Assembly (NCBI RefSeq): GCF_963678635.1
Contig: NC_087068.1
Coordinates: forward strand, 56,018,467 to 56,082,466
Origin: Symsagittifera roscoffensis
Taxonomy: Eukaryota > Xenacoelomorpha > Acoela > Convolutidae
DNA length: 64,000 bases
Direction of reading: 5' to 3'
The translations under genes were made by a program, and so were the position numbers. Under the pieces are notes generated by a model that did not search any database, had not been told where the DNA came from, and saw nothing but the letters and a program-made list of their open reading frames with translations. Positions 21,401 through 34,700 of this stretch are shown here, piece by piece. Position 1 is the stretch's first letter, and the number at the start of each line of letters is the position of its first letter.

Positions 21401-23620
21401 ACATTCATTTTCTTCAACATCAAAATATTCCACATATGCTAATATATCTTTGCTTAATTTCGAACGAGTTGTACGCGCCATGTGGCCTTAATGCCATTTT
21501 ACGAGGTAGAGACTAAAAAAACGTGTTCAGAACACTTAATTTGCAAAGTTCTCTGGCATCATGACTATGTTGAATTAGTTTGACTCTAAGTTTGCATTTA
21601 ATTACAGCAGTGAACGAATTAAAGCGCATATTCAGATTTTTTCTCTCTTAAACGCCTGTTCTCTCTTAAAGGATAACTTTCAATGGGACCTTAAACAAAA
21701 CTTTTTCATAGACCAAGAGCAAATTATCAGCGCTGCCATCTATGATTTTAGCGAAATTTGATTTCAAAGGTTTTTTTTGGGTCTGAAAAGGCCAGTTTTA
21801 AATTATCTGCATTAAGTTTTTTGTCGGTGTGAACTCTTTCTTGAAAAAGCGGAGAAAAATATTGCTCGTGCGATGTGAAACAATCTAAGCAATTTTAAGG
21901 AATTGTTTATAGTGAATTCTTTACTAAACTCCGCTGTTTCTTAAAAACAATTTAGAGCAGATTGTGAAAACTGGCGTTTTAAGACCCAGGAAAACCTGGC
22001 AAGTCTTTGAAACGAAATTTTGATTATTTTGTAGAGGGCACGTCTGATCGTTTGCTCTTCGTCTTTGTAAAAACTTTGTTCAAATTACGAGTGAAACTTG
22101 TTCAAAATTGTCTTTGAAAACAGGTAATTTGAAGAGAAAAAGTCTGAATTTGCGCTTCATTTTATCCACTACTGTAGAATAGTTGAAATAGACTAGAAAT
22201 CAAATTTCAACTCAAACTCAACTTTTACTGTCCAAAGTGCCTATTTTAGGAACCATTTTGGATGGTGCCTAAAAATGTGAAGTCAATACAAACTAACGCT
22301 TTCAAGCAATATTGATCACAATTCAACAACAACTTTTCATTTGATTTTTTTAAGCTTTGAAATTCTTTGTAAGCTTCAAAGAAAATTGTTCCTAAAATTA
22401 ACCTGCACAACCTAATTGTAAGCCAAAGAATAAAGGTATATTTATGGCTTATCTTTCTGTTTTATTTAGTTAATTGACCTTAAAAAGGCAATGTTTTGTC
22501 AGGACTGTGAGTGAAAAAAGGCAGTTAGCTCTATGAAATAAATTAGGAAAACAGGTCATTATGGTTGTTTGGTTTGCCCAAATTTTTTAAATCGTAATTT
22601 CCAGGAAAATCATCAAGTTCTTTTGCTATCTATCAGAGTAAGCCAATAATTTTGCATGTTTTTTCGGCTTTCGAAATTTAACTGTTGCATTTGAACGTCG
22701 CGCAGTATACTTATACTTTTTGAGGGATGCTAAAATAATTCGACCGTGATTGATAATTTTGTTTACACTCAAAGTTCATGTTGTTCAAAATGATCATGTT
22801 GTTCATGTTATCTTTAAAAAAGGCATTTTAGAGTGTAAAAACCTGATTTGAGCTTAGTTTTGTGGGTACCTTTTAATGACTAATGACATTTCTCTCATTT
22901 TATAAAAAAGGCTTTAATTATCTTTATGCTGAGAAGTAAAAAAAAAGAGTTTTCTGATAATTTTCATTTATAGGTCTGCTCATCATTCTCTACTACTTTC
23001 GCAAAATCCGCGTTTTTTTTTTAATTGAAGAAGTATAATTGTTCAACAAAAGCCGAAAACTCGCGCTTTTATCATTTGAACGTGTTGTGTTGTTTTAGAC
23101 TGCGACTGCATCCGGATTTGCAGCTTTAGGCGATGTGCAGTCAGTTGAGAATCTCATTAGAACCGAAGGCACATCAGTATTTTCGGACAAGGATGCAGTA
23201 TTGAAATTCACCTTCGACTTGTGTGTTACACTAGAGCTATACCTTGCCGGTCACAAGGAGACAGCGATGAAGTTTTTCTCTGACCAGAATAAATTAACTG
23301 GCTCTAAATTAGAAATTGATGATCAGTGTCAAGTTATTGCCGATTCGATTTTGACTTACTGTGTCGTAAACAAGCACGATGACTTGGCCTCGTTTATATT
23401 GAGAAATGTGGTTATTTTGGGATGGTATCAATCAGCGACGTATCCAGATGCGATTAGCGAGAGAGACCAGTTCGCTCATAAGAATTGGTATCTGTTTTGC
23501 AATCAATTCAGAAGGCCTACTAAGGTCTATAGGGCTGATGTAACAAAAGGAGAGCCGTTCCGATTTCAAAATAAAACTCGGAATATTAAGCAAATTACTC
23601 CTTCCATTACGCGAAACTAG
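18487..23620 (+). CDS. Unrecognised multi-exon host protein, mostly helical
   Basis: The exons I can see are: about 18487-19281 (265 codons, ATG at 18487), donor GTTAGT; 19562-about 19758, acceptor gattttttag and in phase with the first; 20593-20808 with acceptor ttattatccag and donor GTAACA; and 23124-23620, acceptor atttgcag in matching phase, ending TAG. A stronger acceptor at 23098 would also leave the frame open. The link between exons two and three is unresolved because no donor gives the required phase, so a small exon may be missing. The protein is rich in amphipathic helices. Exon three holds a Cys/His cluster (HIWCPHHY, then VCLNC) that could bind zinc. The last exon has repeat-like helices (FAALGDVQSVENLI) recalling PPR/TPR solenoids. 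I do not recognise the protein; a mitochondrial or RNA-binding helical-repeat protein is one possibility. Confidence 0.55.
19830..20160 (+). repeat. tRNA-derived SINE-like repeat, copy 2
   Basis: Begins near the family's upstream phrase cctaactcgcaaataaaagtg, then gtagcattggaatttcatag and tgtggctagtgtttgtcg. The tRNA-like part has an A-box region (gcgtctggccgagtgagg) and a B-box (gattcgattccg), and the tail ends gctttgcctctctgtttta. It lies between two exons of the helical-protein gene, in the sense orientation. Confidence 0.65.
20809..23123 (+). other. Long intron of helical-protein gene
   Basis: About 2.3 kb of AT-rich sequence with no supported exon. At 20983-21055 the SINE-tail phrase gtgattcgaagctccgctt occurs twice close together. 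Between 21500 and 23080 I see only low-complexity A/T runs and no coding frame. Confidence 0.5.
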
Positions 23621-24087
23621 ACTTCAAAAATACTGATATTAATATTTTTGATGCATTTTCTCGAATTAAAACCTGGATCAAAGTTTCTGTTGTATCGAAG
23701 TCAAAGTTCTTAAATTGCTAAATAGAAAAGTAAAACAGTTTATTGATGTGAAAAGATGCGAGAAGCTTTTTCTATTGTTTATGGTTTCTTTTGTTCTCAA
23801 AAACTGAAACCATGTGCATCAAAATACTTTCAAGCTTCAACTCGTTTAAGGTTCGAAATTTGCAATATTTTCAGATTGAGTGGTTCTATGACCAATATTT
23901 GCATGCGGACTCCAGGAATGAACCTGCAAATATTGAACCATGTATCGATATGAGCTATCGACAATCGGAGGAATCTAATTCGCATTCTTAAAAGTAGAGT
24001 TCAAAACTGTTAAATCACAGAATTATTGTAACTGTTCTAGTTTTACTTCAACGAGTATTTTGAATCTTAGTTAGCTTGCCCTTAATA

Positions 24088-25738
24088 ATGAGCAGTCTTA
24101 CATTAACAACAAACAATCAAGCTTCTGTTTACCTTCACAAGTCTTTATCTTCCACTGCAAATCCACAGACAACTACGAATTCTCAGAGTAAAACAAATGC
24201 ATTGCAACCAACTACGAGTAATTTAAATTCTAGAAACCAATCATCGACATCTTTGAATCTAAACCGAGTCTCAGCTTCTGCTGCTAAAGGTCTCCCTAAT
24301 TCGCCAAGTACTTTGGAGGCCTCCCGACTCACTCCTAGTTTCGGATCCCCGACCTTGACGAGTAACCCAACGTCGCCTCAAAGGACATCGCTGGGATCTA
24401 ATCGTTCAAACTTAACAATGAATCGAAATAGTTCATCATTCGTCAGATCTGCTTCGGGAAACTTGCCGATGTCATCAAGTGTGGGAATGGGACAGTCAAT
24501 AATATCACCGGGTTCCGACCAGATTTTAACTCCTATTATGCACTCTGAAGCTGTGCCAAACACTCTTTTAAACTCAGCGTTTCTATATTCAACGAATAAT
24601 GCAAGAAGGCAAGTACCAATCGGTGTTTTATTTAGGTTTGAAAAATAGAGTCCAAATATACGAATGTGACACAAATTCAATAAAAAGTTTGACCAAATTT
24701 GAGTGAGATTGATTTTAATCTGGTGTGTTGGACGCGTTAATACGGTTTTTATTTTTAGGAAGTTAAAGTAAGTATGCTAAAATCATTGCTTATAATTGGT
24801 TCAGGGCACGTTTTTCACAGTTCAATTTTTTCTGGACTGAAGGAAAAGCTACAGCAACATTCGTTCAAGTGTATTATATCGCACTGTTTCATGTCAACTT
24901 TTTGTTTGGTTTATTACCTATCGTAGTTTTTTTTAATAAAGATATATGTCTATTCTTTAGTTTAAAAATAGTTTTTCTTTCCGGTTAACTGCATTGAAAC
25001 TGCGACCCTCAAGTATTGGGGAAACTCTTTGACTCGGGGAGGATTTTATTCAATGAAAAATCATATATCAAAATCCGTGTTGAATGAAGTGTCATAAAGC
25101 CATTTCATTTGTTTTTGAAAAGTATGAGAAAAATTAAATATAGAAAGCTTAAATTTTAATCTTACAAATGCGTTAGCAAATAATTCTGCCCATTTTGCAG
25201 TATAATGATTTAGTGTATTTTTTTGTCAATTTCTTAGAAAAGCATGAAATGCCACGCTATTAGCATGTGCTCAATCACTTAATTTTGTACTTCAGTGTAG
25301 GTCGAAACAATAAATATATATTAAATTGCTTTTTTTCCTGTTCCCTGATAATTATTTTTCTTAACCGAAATGTGCAAAATTGAGCGTCTAAATGTGCACC
25401 AAACACAAATTGGATACGTCTCAAAATCACTTTTCGAATGACTATACAACTTGACTTTAGCTCAAAAGCACTTGATAAATGTTTAAATTGTTAGTAAAAT
25501 TCATAGTTTTTTTCCAGAAACAGTATTCAGAATTCTCCTCTTCTAAGCCAGCCGAGTTCACTGAATAGTTCCAGTGTACTACTAGAGACAGTAGACAACA
25601 GTCCTCAAATTGACCAGCAGTCGGTTGGTGGAACTGGACTAGGACAGCCCCTCCCGTATTCATATGGCAGACACAGTATGACTTCAATTGGAGGGGGCAA
25701 AGTGCCTTACGACAGAAGTTCATCCACTGGTACTACAG
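24088..25738 (+). other. Cytospin exons 1-2: disordered Ser/Thr/Asn/Gln-rich N-terminus
   Basis: About 247 residues of low-complexity Ser, Thr, Asn, Pro and Gly, consistent with the disordered phosphorylatable N-termini of cytospins. The exon 1 / exon 2 junction only keeps phase if the donor is GCAAGT at 24609 (a GC-AG intron). The GTACCA four bases further would shift the frame. Confidence 0.75.
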
Positions 25739-28700
25739 GTGACATTCCATTTTATCCTAAATTTTATTTAAAAACAATTAAATTGTTATCCACGTTTTTG
25801 AAATTTCAGTATGGAATTTATGAGCAAACTATTCCGCAGCGAACAGTGTTCCAAAAAGTTAAGATAAAGTCATCATGAAATTTGGTTTGAAAGCAAATAG
25901 TGTGACGTCAGTTTAGTTTGAATGCATGGTCGACATTTGGCTTGGCCTTAATTGAGACGAACATAAATTTAAGACTAAATAAAATAGATCAGTTGTTGAA
26001 GTTACCACATGAAAGTTATGTTAGATTACTAGCCTTTTGATATGTACATGATAATGGTAGAATTAAGTGTTTTTTTTAAAGATAAAAACCTTCGACTTTA
26101 TTTAAGTGGCTCTTCAAAACTGAAGTCATCTCTGTCTAAACATTAAATTCTTGATTAGAAGTTGTCGAAGGAAAATTGACGTCCATATTAATGATCAGAT
26201 TGAGGGTCTTTTACTTGTAAATAGATTTCTTGGACAACAACATTGTTGTCTACTGTGATAGGAAAATCAATCGACCCATATTTTGCACTATTTTTCTGCG
26301 CTATGTTCTATTCTTGGATCTTTTTCCCGATTAGTTTTCACAATTCAATATATGAAATAATTGTGGATCTTCAGAAGTCCTAGACCATGTGTTCTAGTTT
26401 TGAAACATATATCCGACGTCATAAACAACGTACTCTGCGTTACTTAATGGTATTGACCCCCCACCCCCGCAAAACAAATGACTACTTCATAGACCCACCT
26501 TGAAAATTGTCCCCTCCAAACTTTTTTGGGGTCTGAATGGACCCAACCGGAATTTTCATACTCAAGCTTTGAGAAAAATATGCCATGTTTGAGAACTCCA
26601 AATGAAAAAAAAAACTGTTTTGTTTTCCACGCAAAACAAATTTCCACGCAATTTTAAAGTTCAAGAACACATTTGGCTCTATATAACCATTATATTTTTC
26701 AGAATGGATCCACATTTGCGGGAGACCCCTGATAATTTTGAGCCCCCCAGAATGAAAAACGCCGTTTGTTCAAAAAATTTCCAAACCCCTTAAATTTCGA
26801 CACCTCAGAGATACGTACTGTGAAGTATTCAGGCTTTTATACACTTTTATCTTTCAATGTTTTTTTTTGTGTTTGGGTGGTCATCTCCCTCTGTTTCAGA
26901 CTACACGCGAAGTCTGGAAGAAGAGAATGCTCTGATGTGTGAAGAACTGCAGGCGACTGTGGTGGAGTTGAGTGAGGCGAGGGAACTAGCCAGACAGTTC
27001 GCTCTCCAGAAGGACCAGGGCGAGGCCAGACTTCAGAGTATTCTACACTGCATTTACGAACAGAACACTGTTCTGGGTATGCTTTAAGTTTCGGCTATTT
27101 CACATTAAAACCCAACGAATTACAGCCCCCCCCCCCCCCTCCCCCTCTATCCAGAGGGCCTCTAAATTACAAAGCAAATCTTATATCATTATGCAGCGGG
27201 TTTTACAAATTTTTTCTTACAAGGCTGGGAGGGAACGGGCTTTTTATGGAAGGAAATACCCTAGATTTCTTCGGCTTTAAAAAACCTTACATATACTCTT
27301 CTGTTTTTTGTTTGTTTGCTGATTGGTGGCTGTAATATCATCTCACAAAAACTACGAACTACGAATTTTGTCCTTTTGAGCAATCTTGATCGAAAAAATT
27401 CTTTACGTATTCCGAATATGTTCAATTAGCAGCTGATGTTGGTTTAAAATAATAGCTAGCAGCAACCGTTAAGCTCTATAGGCGTGTAAAAACAATATTA
27501 TACTAATTTATTTTCTATCATATTTCACTAAATGTTTCATAAACTGCTTAGTTACCAACATTAATGCCACTCATTAGAAAATTAGAACGAACCATTTCTC
27601 ATTTAATGTATAGGTAACAAACTTAATAAGTTATGTCTCTAGTGCCTGTGAATTGTCCTTTGTAAAATTGAGTTATGCATCTTTTAATGTATCCTCGTTT
27701 TAGACCAATGTTGTGGCCAAATGGACTTCTTGCGTGCCCTGGTGGATGAATCAGGAGTCCCCAAAATGGAGAGGAAGTCGAAGAGTGTGGACTCCGACAG
27801 CTTCACAGGCGAGTAGAACTGCTCATTTGAATACTTTTTCATGATATTTTATACAGATATCAAATTTTGCCTTATACAGATTTTATCTTTCTGTCAAAAG
27901 ATTTTCAAACAGATCTGGTTAAGAGGCTCTTTACTTTTTTAAAAAGTGAAACAAGTTTCAACGCTCAATTCAGACAATATATTTGGGTTTAATCGACCGA
28001 TTAATCAACAATCGGAGAAGAACGCCGATACTCTGACGATTAAGCAGCTGAAGAAAAATTAGTTCGACGGATGGCTTAAAACGTGAACACATTTCTTTTA
28101 AGTATTTAGCAGTTTTATTTAAGTTTTTTTTTGTTTTGCATGTATAATCAGTAGAACATATTAGACTGAACATTTAAATGGTTCGATATGTTTACAGGAG
28201 CAGACAGGGAGTCCAACCATCCGAACTCCTCTGGCGCTCTGGCCTTAGACGGGAGCACAGATGAAGAAATGGACACTGAGAAGACACCCGAGGAAGTGTC
28301 GGCGTCTTGCGTGAGGAAGTTGAACAGACTGGAGATTCTTCTGAAGCACAAGTTGAAAGAAGACAGAACAGTTAGGATGGAGATGAAAAAGGTTCGCTCC
28401 GTCCGTCATTTTGAACGTAACTAGCCTGGAAAAGTCCTTGCTTTGTCCAGCTGTGCACTTCAATAAGCTTTGTCATGGGCTAGGCATAGGGTATTAATTA
28501 AAAAATTCATCGTTGTTCCTAAATTTTAAAAAATAATACTTTTCTTACATAAATATTGTTGTGTACAAGGATTGTGATGGGTTTTGTATTTTATTGTTTT
28601 TCATCAATTTGTTTTAAAGTGCTGATTTAAGTTGATTATATCCGGATAAAATAAAATAACTTCAAACTTTGAACGCGCTTTTCTCAAATTGCATTGAGAT

Positions 28701-31700
28701 TAAACAAAAATTGATGATATCCAAAGTTTCTTAGAATTTTTCCAAAATCATTATGGCGCAATTTTTTTTAGCGAATTTCACGGCCAAAATTTTACCCGAA
28801 AAAAAGGTCAATTTGTCTTCTTTTAGTCAGTAAAAAAAACTGAATCCAACGAGTCAATTGATGAGCAAACTAGATCTAAGCCTAACAAAGTTTTTAAAAG
28901 TAATGAACGTAGTGAAGACTCTTATATAAGTCTCGGCGATTTTTATTGTTTTTTTTCAGGAAAGCCTTAAAATGTGCATAAAATCTCTAATTACTACAGA
29001 TGTGCATTCATACATTTTGATGAATTTATGAATGCACTTAGGTATATATGAACTTCTTGAGTTCAATTGTAATTCATTTGCTGAAAGTGACATAAATAGC
29101 ACTCTCCAAATACGAACGTGCAAATGGCGCGAAAAAACATGAACGATTTCTAGTTTCGAAAGTGGAATTTATCTTTTAGATTTCCCGTGGATTAAACAAT
29201 TTAGCCGTTGATACAGTTTTCTCAAGTCTGGTTAATGTTATCAAAAAAGCGCCAATCATAGATCGTTCTAGAATTTCAAAGAGCTTAAAGGGTATCTATT
29301 TTTTCTTTGAAATTCAAAAGTTGAGACTTTTTCAACAAGTCAGTGTTTTTTCTTTCATCAAAGTCAATGTTTGCTTGCGTTCTTTACTCCTTTCGAACCT
29401 TCGATTGGCTATGTTAGAAGAGTATAACTTCCAAAAAAAAATTGCGTAAAACGTTAAAAATTTGTGTTCAGGCAAAGAATTGGAATTTTATAGAGAACAA
29501 TGACATTTTTTGGCCATCAAACAAACACTTATTTATAAAGGTTTTTGGATGTTATACAAAACTTGGTTGGGCGGTATAAGAGGATCATTTGATATATTTT
29601 GCTTATCAATTGACTTATTAAATTTAGCGTAATTTTTGATTGACTAAAAGAAGCCAAAATAACCCATTTTTGGGGGGAAAATTTTGGCCCCAAAATTTGC
29701 AAAATGAATAGCACCATAATAGTTCTGGTAAAGTTTCTAAGCAGCTGTGAATCTCATTATTTTCTGTCCGTTTATTTGTTGAGAAATACAAGTTTAAAAA
29801 TCCAAGTTTTAATAATTTTGTCCGGATATTTTAAAGCATCACTGTATCAACAAAACGTACTAATGCATGAATCAATTTTATTTTAAAGATGAACATCATT
29901 TATCAAAAAAAGTTTTGTGGTATATAAGTTCAAGCTGCCTAGTAATTTCCCTGCAAGCATGATTATTAATTCAATCGCTGTGGACGAACGTGTTTTATTA
30001 GTTTATCGTAAACATGACCGCAAACTGCTCTACTTTGTTTAGACGAAGCAGTCTCTAAGTGATCAGAAAATGGAAAATGAAATGCTGAAGATACGCTTGC
30101 AGTCCCTTCAGCAACATCAGACTAACAAGACATCGGACCAGAAAGAGGAGGAAGAGGAATCCTCCTCGCCCCCACAACAGGACTGGACTGCAAACAAAAA
30201 ATCTACTTCGACCTACTTTGGTATGCATTTACACAAGCGAAGCAACTTTTTTCCCCCGCCTAAAACGTAAATAAAAAAATTGCTCTTCTTGTGGGACTTT
30301 TGGTTGATTTTCGAAGCATGATTGGAAATGCTTTATTGGTGGCTAGTGTTTGTAAAAATGCGGCGACGCAAGACTCGTAATCTCCTGATCGGAAGTTGTT
30401 TCCGGCACATAAATTTTATTTTTAATACGTATCTTAACCTTTTTCTCACTGTGTTTGATGATAATTGATATGGAGACTCAATGCATCCTTCCAAACAAAT
30501 CGTTTTCATTTCTAACCTGTAGAATCATCATGCATACCACAACAGAAGTTTGATCCCTAACCATTGAAGGAGTTGCTCATTATTCTATGAGCTAATAATG
30601 GATCTTGTAAAACGGCCGCTCAAAACCTTCTAAATTAGCATTTTGACATATTTTTGTAAAATATTGCACTCTAAAAGTAATTTTGGGTTTGGTTGTGGAG
30701 TAATTGACAGGCTCAAGTTAATTTTTGATAATGTTATAAAACCGACTTTACTTTGAAATTTTCATGTGTTTTCAAGATTTTGTTATTCCATTTTTACTTC
30801 AGAAAATGACTCATCCTCTATGGCTGGCAGTCCGACAGCATCAAATGCAAAAGTGTTGGAGACCCTGTCACAGCAGTACGAGGACATGTTACGTAATAAG
30901 GAGACGGAAATTTCCAAATTGAGGGAAGATCTGAAAAAAGCGATCAGGGGAAATAATTCAATTGACAGCGTGCGCAGGTACTTACTTCTAACTGCTATTT
31001 TGAAGTATATTTTGACTCTGTAGAACACTGATAATGATGTGATTAATAAATATTAACTACTTGCAACTACCGGCCTAAGCTGATTTTTTAAAATTTACTA
31101 AAAAAGGGTGAGATGTTTTTTACTCTTTTGTTTTCTGAGTAAAATGCATCCAAAAAAGTGATCAAAAGGGTTTGGCGTGTTCGCAATTGCTTATGCAAAT
31201 CAATATGTAGTTTTTTACAAAAGTGAAGCTAGTATTATATTACCAGTCTATTTTTTCTCGATGCAACTCGACCTTTATTGGGTGAAGTTGGTCTCGCGAA
31301 GCTTCTATATTGGAGTGCTTGCCAGAAAAAGAAGATTAGCTTGGCTTAAACATGTTCCGAATGCTTAAGTAGATATGCACTATATATAATAATAAGATTT
31401 TGTTACGATTTTCGTTTTTAAGAGTCGATGAATGTAGTGAAGACTCTTATATATGTCGTGATGATTTTTATTCAGGAAAAGTCTTAAAATGCTCTAATAA
31501 ATGCAGAAGTGCACTCATGCATGTTAATACATCTATGAATGCACTTTGGTATTAATACACTTTTGAGTTCAATTTAATTTCGTTCGCTCAAAGTTAGGTA
31601 AATTGCGTTCTCCAATTACAAATCTGCAATTGGCGAAAGTTGATTTAGTTTCGAAAGTTCTTGTAACTTTTAGATGTCGCAGTGGAATAAATAATTCACC

Positions 31701-34700
31701 TATTGATTCTTTTTTTAATTGTCAATTTTATCAAAAAAGTGCTGATCGAAAATTTCTTGAAATTTGAAAAGCTTTAAAGCCACATTGTCAAATTTGTGGC
31801 CTTAATCATTGTATTGTTTCGGCTTCAATTAATTCAGGTCAGGGTTTATTTTACCGAGGGTGGTGGTTTCGAACAAAAACTAGATTTTTTTTGAGATCGA
31901 CTTTATTGATTTTCCGAGCTCTCAAAGTCACTATGAAGACCCCAGTTTGCCAAAAAAGGGACCCTTTGGGTGGTCTCGGAGTCAAATTCTGTGAGCTAGG
32001 AGGGGGCTTCCCCCTTGGCTTAAATTGAATCGACATGTTGTCTAGACTTCAGCCGGGCCAAGCCGCTCGTGAAGAAGTGTTGGCACTGCAGGAGAGGCTG
32101 GACAAAGTGAGTGAAGAGAAAGAAGTTGTGGAGACTAAGAGAGATGAGCTGAACAGAGAGATGATCAGGCTGAGGGCTGAGCTGACATCTAAGATAGACA
32201 GTCTCACCTGTCAGCTTAGTAGACTTGAAGGTAAATTCAAAAAAGACAGTTTTTAAGTGTTATAACGTATAAGTGAGCCAATTGATCTTTCAATTCGTGG
32301 GCTTGCAATGCTAATTTCTTGAGTTTCGCAAGTGGTCCGAAGCTCTGCTTCGTCTCTGTGTTATAAAATTAAAGCAAATGACGGTTACTGCACATTAAAG
32401 CTTAGAGGTAAAACCCATGCTCGCAACAAATGCAGGATTTTTATTTAAATGGAGGAAAAGGCCAAAATTGGATATCTTAAAATAGTACCAAAGGGAGACC
32501 CTTTGTGTCAGCAGGGAGTCGAATCCCCGAGAAGATGGGGCGTCCCCCCTCTAAATCCGCCCTGGTTTCCTCTCATTTAAGCCATTTTTACTTTAAATGA
32601 AATTCATTTGATTACGCTAGTGAGCAGCTAGTGTTTTAGTACGAACTTTCTTTTTTTCTAAACTATTTCGCAAATAAAATGTTCATTAAAAAAGTTGACT
32701 TGCGTGTCTTTTGGAAAGTTTCATAAGATCTGTTCTCCGCTTTGTTTGTGGCTTCTTTTTGTGACGGACTAAGCGTCCGTGGTTAGTGCGTGAGACTCAT
32801 AATTTCTAGGTCGCAGTAGGTTCGTGTCCGAGACATCGTCGAACTTTTACTAATTAGAGACTTATTTTTAATTTTTTATTGCGCTTTTTAGAACTTGAGA
32901 GCTGCTTTTTGTCGTGTTTTTGCTAGTGTGTGCAAAGTTCAGCTTCGCTTCTGTGTTTTTTTTTTCAGGAACATGTAATGTCACCTATGATTTTGTAGAA
33001 TTTCCTTTTCATGTTTTTTTTTAGCTGGAGTCTTTTACGGCTTAAATGGTTTTGGCTTAAGTTTGCCCGCGCGAAGGGTAGTCTCATACTGCGAAACAAT
33101 TTTGCTTCAATTTAAGTCGCTGATATTAGTGCTATTTTCGGTGGTATTTTTTAGCAACAGGCAGCATCGGCAATTTAGTAGCACCGATTTGTGGTATTTG
33201 CTTTTTCGTTTGTGTTGGCGCATTTGCAGCTTTGCTTTATAGTAGTCGTTTTTGATTTTATGAACGCTAAATTTTGCGTTAAAAGGAAAGCACTTTTTAT
33301 TGAAATTTTTTGCTGGGAATTTTTTGTGCATGAAATTTTCAGTTTTTTTTCGGATGCATGATTTGTTCATTTTTGTTCTTAAAATTTGTGTTTATTAGTT
33401 TTATGCAACATCGTTTCATAATTAGTTTTTGGCATAGCGTATTCTTTTTTGCCCATGCAATATTTGCGATTTATCTTTGTACTGAATGTGTGTGTTATTA
33501 GTTTTAAAGAATATAGTTTCATAATTAAATTTTAGCAAGTTCGTTTGAATCGATTCATAGTTATAGCCTAGCCCTATCTTTTTGATATCTAGAATGTGAG
33601 AGTTTCAATTTTGTTAAAATTTTGGGAATATATGAATTTTCGTTTTTTCAGTAACGGGCGTGTTGTTTTTTGTAATATATTTTGTTGTGATCAAGCTCTC
33701 ACACTGCTGTGATTTGACTCCATTTTTGGTTCTGTTGGTACAAATGGATTAATTGTATGGACATATAGACTTTTCGTAAAATTTCTACTTTTTCTTTGAA
33801 AACATGATTTTTAAGTTTGTTTTTTTTTTCTTCAAATTTGTCCTTTAATCACAATGTTGAGCAGCGTTGTGTAAAAGTATGGGCCTTCTTTTTTCCAACC
33901 TAACTCGCAAATAAAATTGTTCATTGAAAATGAAAAGTGTTCATTGAAAGTGAAAAGTGTTCACGTATTTGGTTGCCTTTTCGCTATAATCACGATTTGT
34001 AGCATTGGAAATTTCATAGCATCTATTATTTGCTTTATTTGTGGCTATTGTTTGCTATTTATTAAGCGTCCGGGGCTGTGTGATTATTCGGTGAAACTCA
34101 TTATCATTAGATCGCAGATCGAATCCCAGATGAAGCCGAGTTTATGACTAATTCTCCGAGGCTTATTTCTTTTTATTGCATCTTATAGAGCTACTGTTTG
34201 TGTTCTCGAAGAGAAGCTTGGCCTCTGTGTTTTATGTCAGTTTATAGACAGCAATGATTAGAGCGCTTTGATACTGCTCACTGTTCCTAATGGACAAGGA
34301 GTTTCTGATTAGTTCCAAGATTTTCAGCTAAGGTTTTCGTTCACGATTTTTTTCTTTTCTCTTCCATCTATTAATTATGAGAAAGAAAGGAAACGAGTAT
34401 GTGTAGCCCTTATCCTTTTTTTGTTGTAGGTTTTTTGATTTCTATAGGAATTACATAATTAATTTATAGGAATTACATAATTAATTTTCTTGATTTTTCA
34501 ACCGAGGGTTTCTGGAGTTCTGTCAATTTTTTCAGATTGCTTTCAGATTATTATCTTTTGAACTTAGGTATTTAATTTTGTGTCGCAAGTATTAAAGTTG
34601 TTGTTTCGATATTGGCTCAGCTTATATTCAATTCAAATTTATTTGCTAAGAAACAACTTTGTGGCGATACTTTTCTTTGAAACAAAATAGTTGAAGTTGT

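Noticed and set aside
32760-32850. Functional tRNA gene
   Set aside because: A- and B-box-like motifs are present, but the sequence cannot fold a full cloverleaf and recurs as a dispersed repeat.
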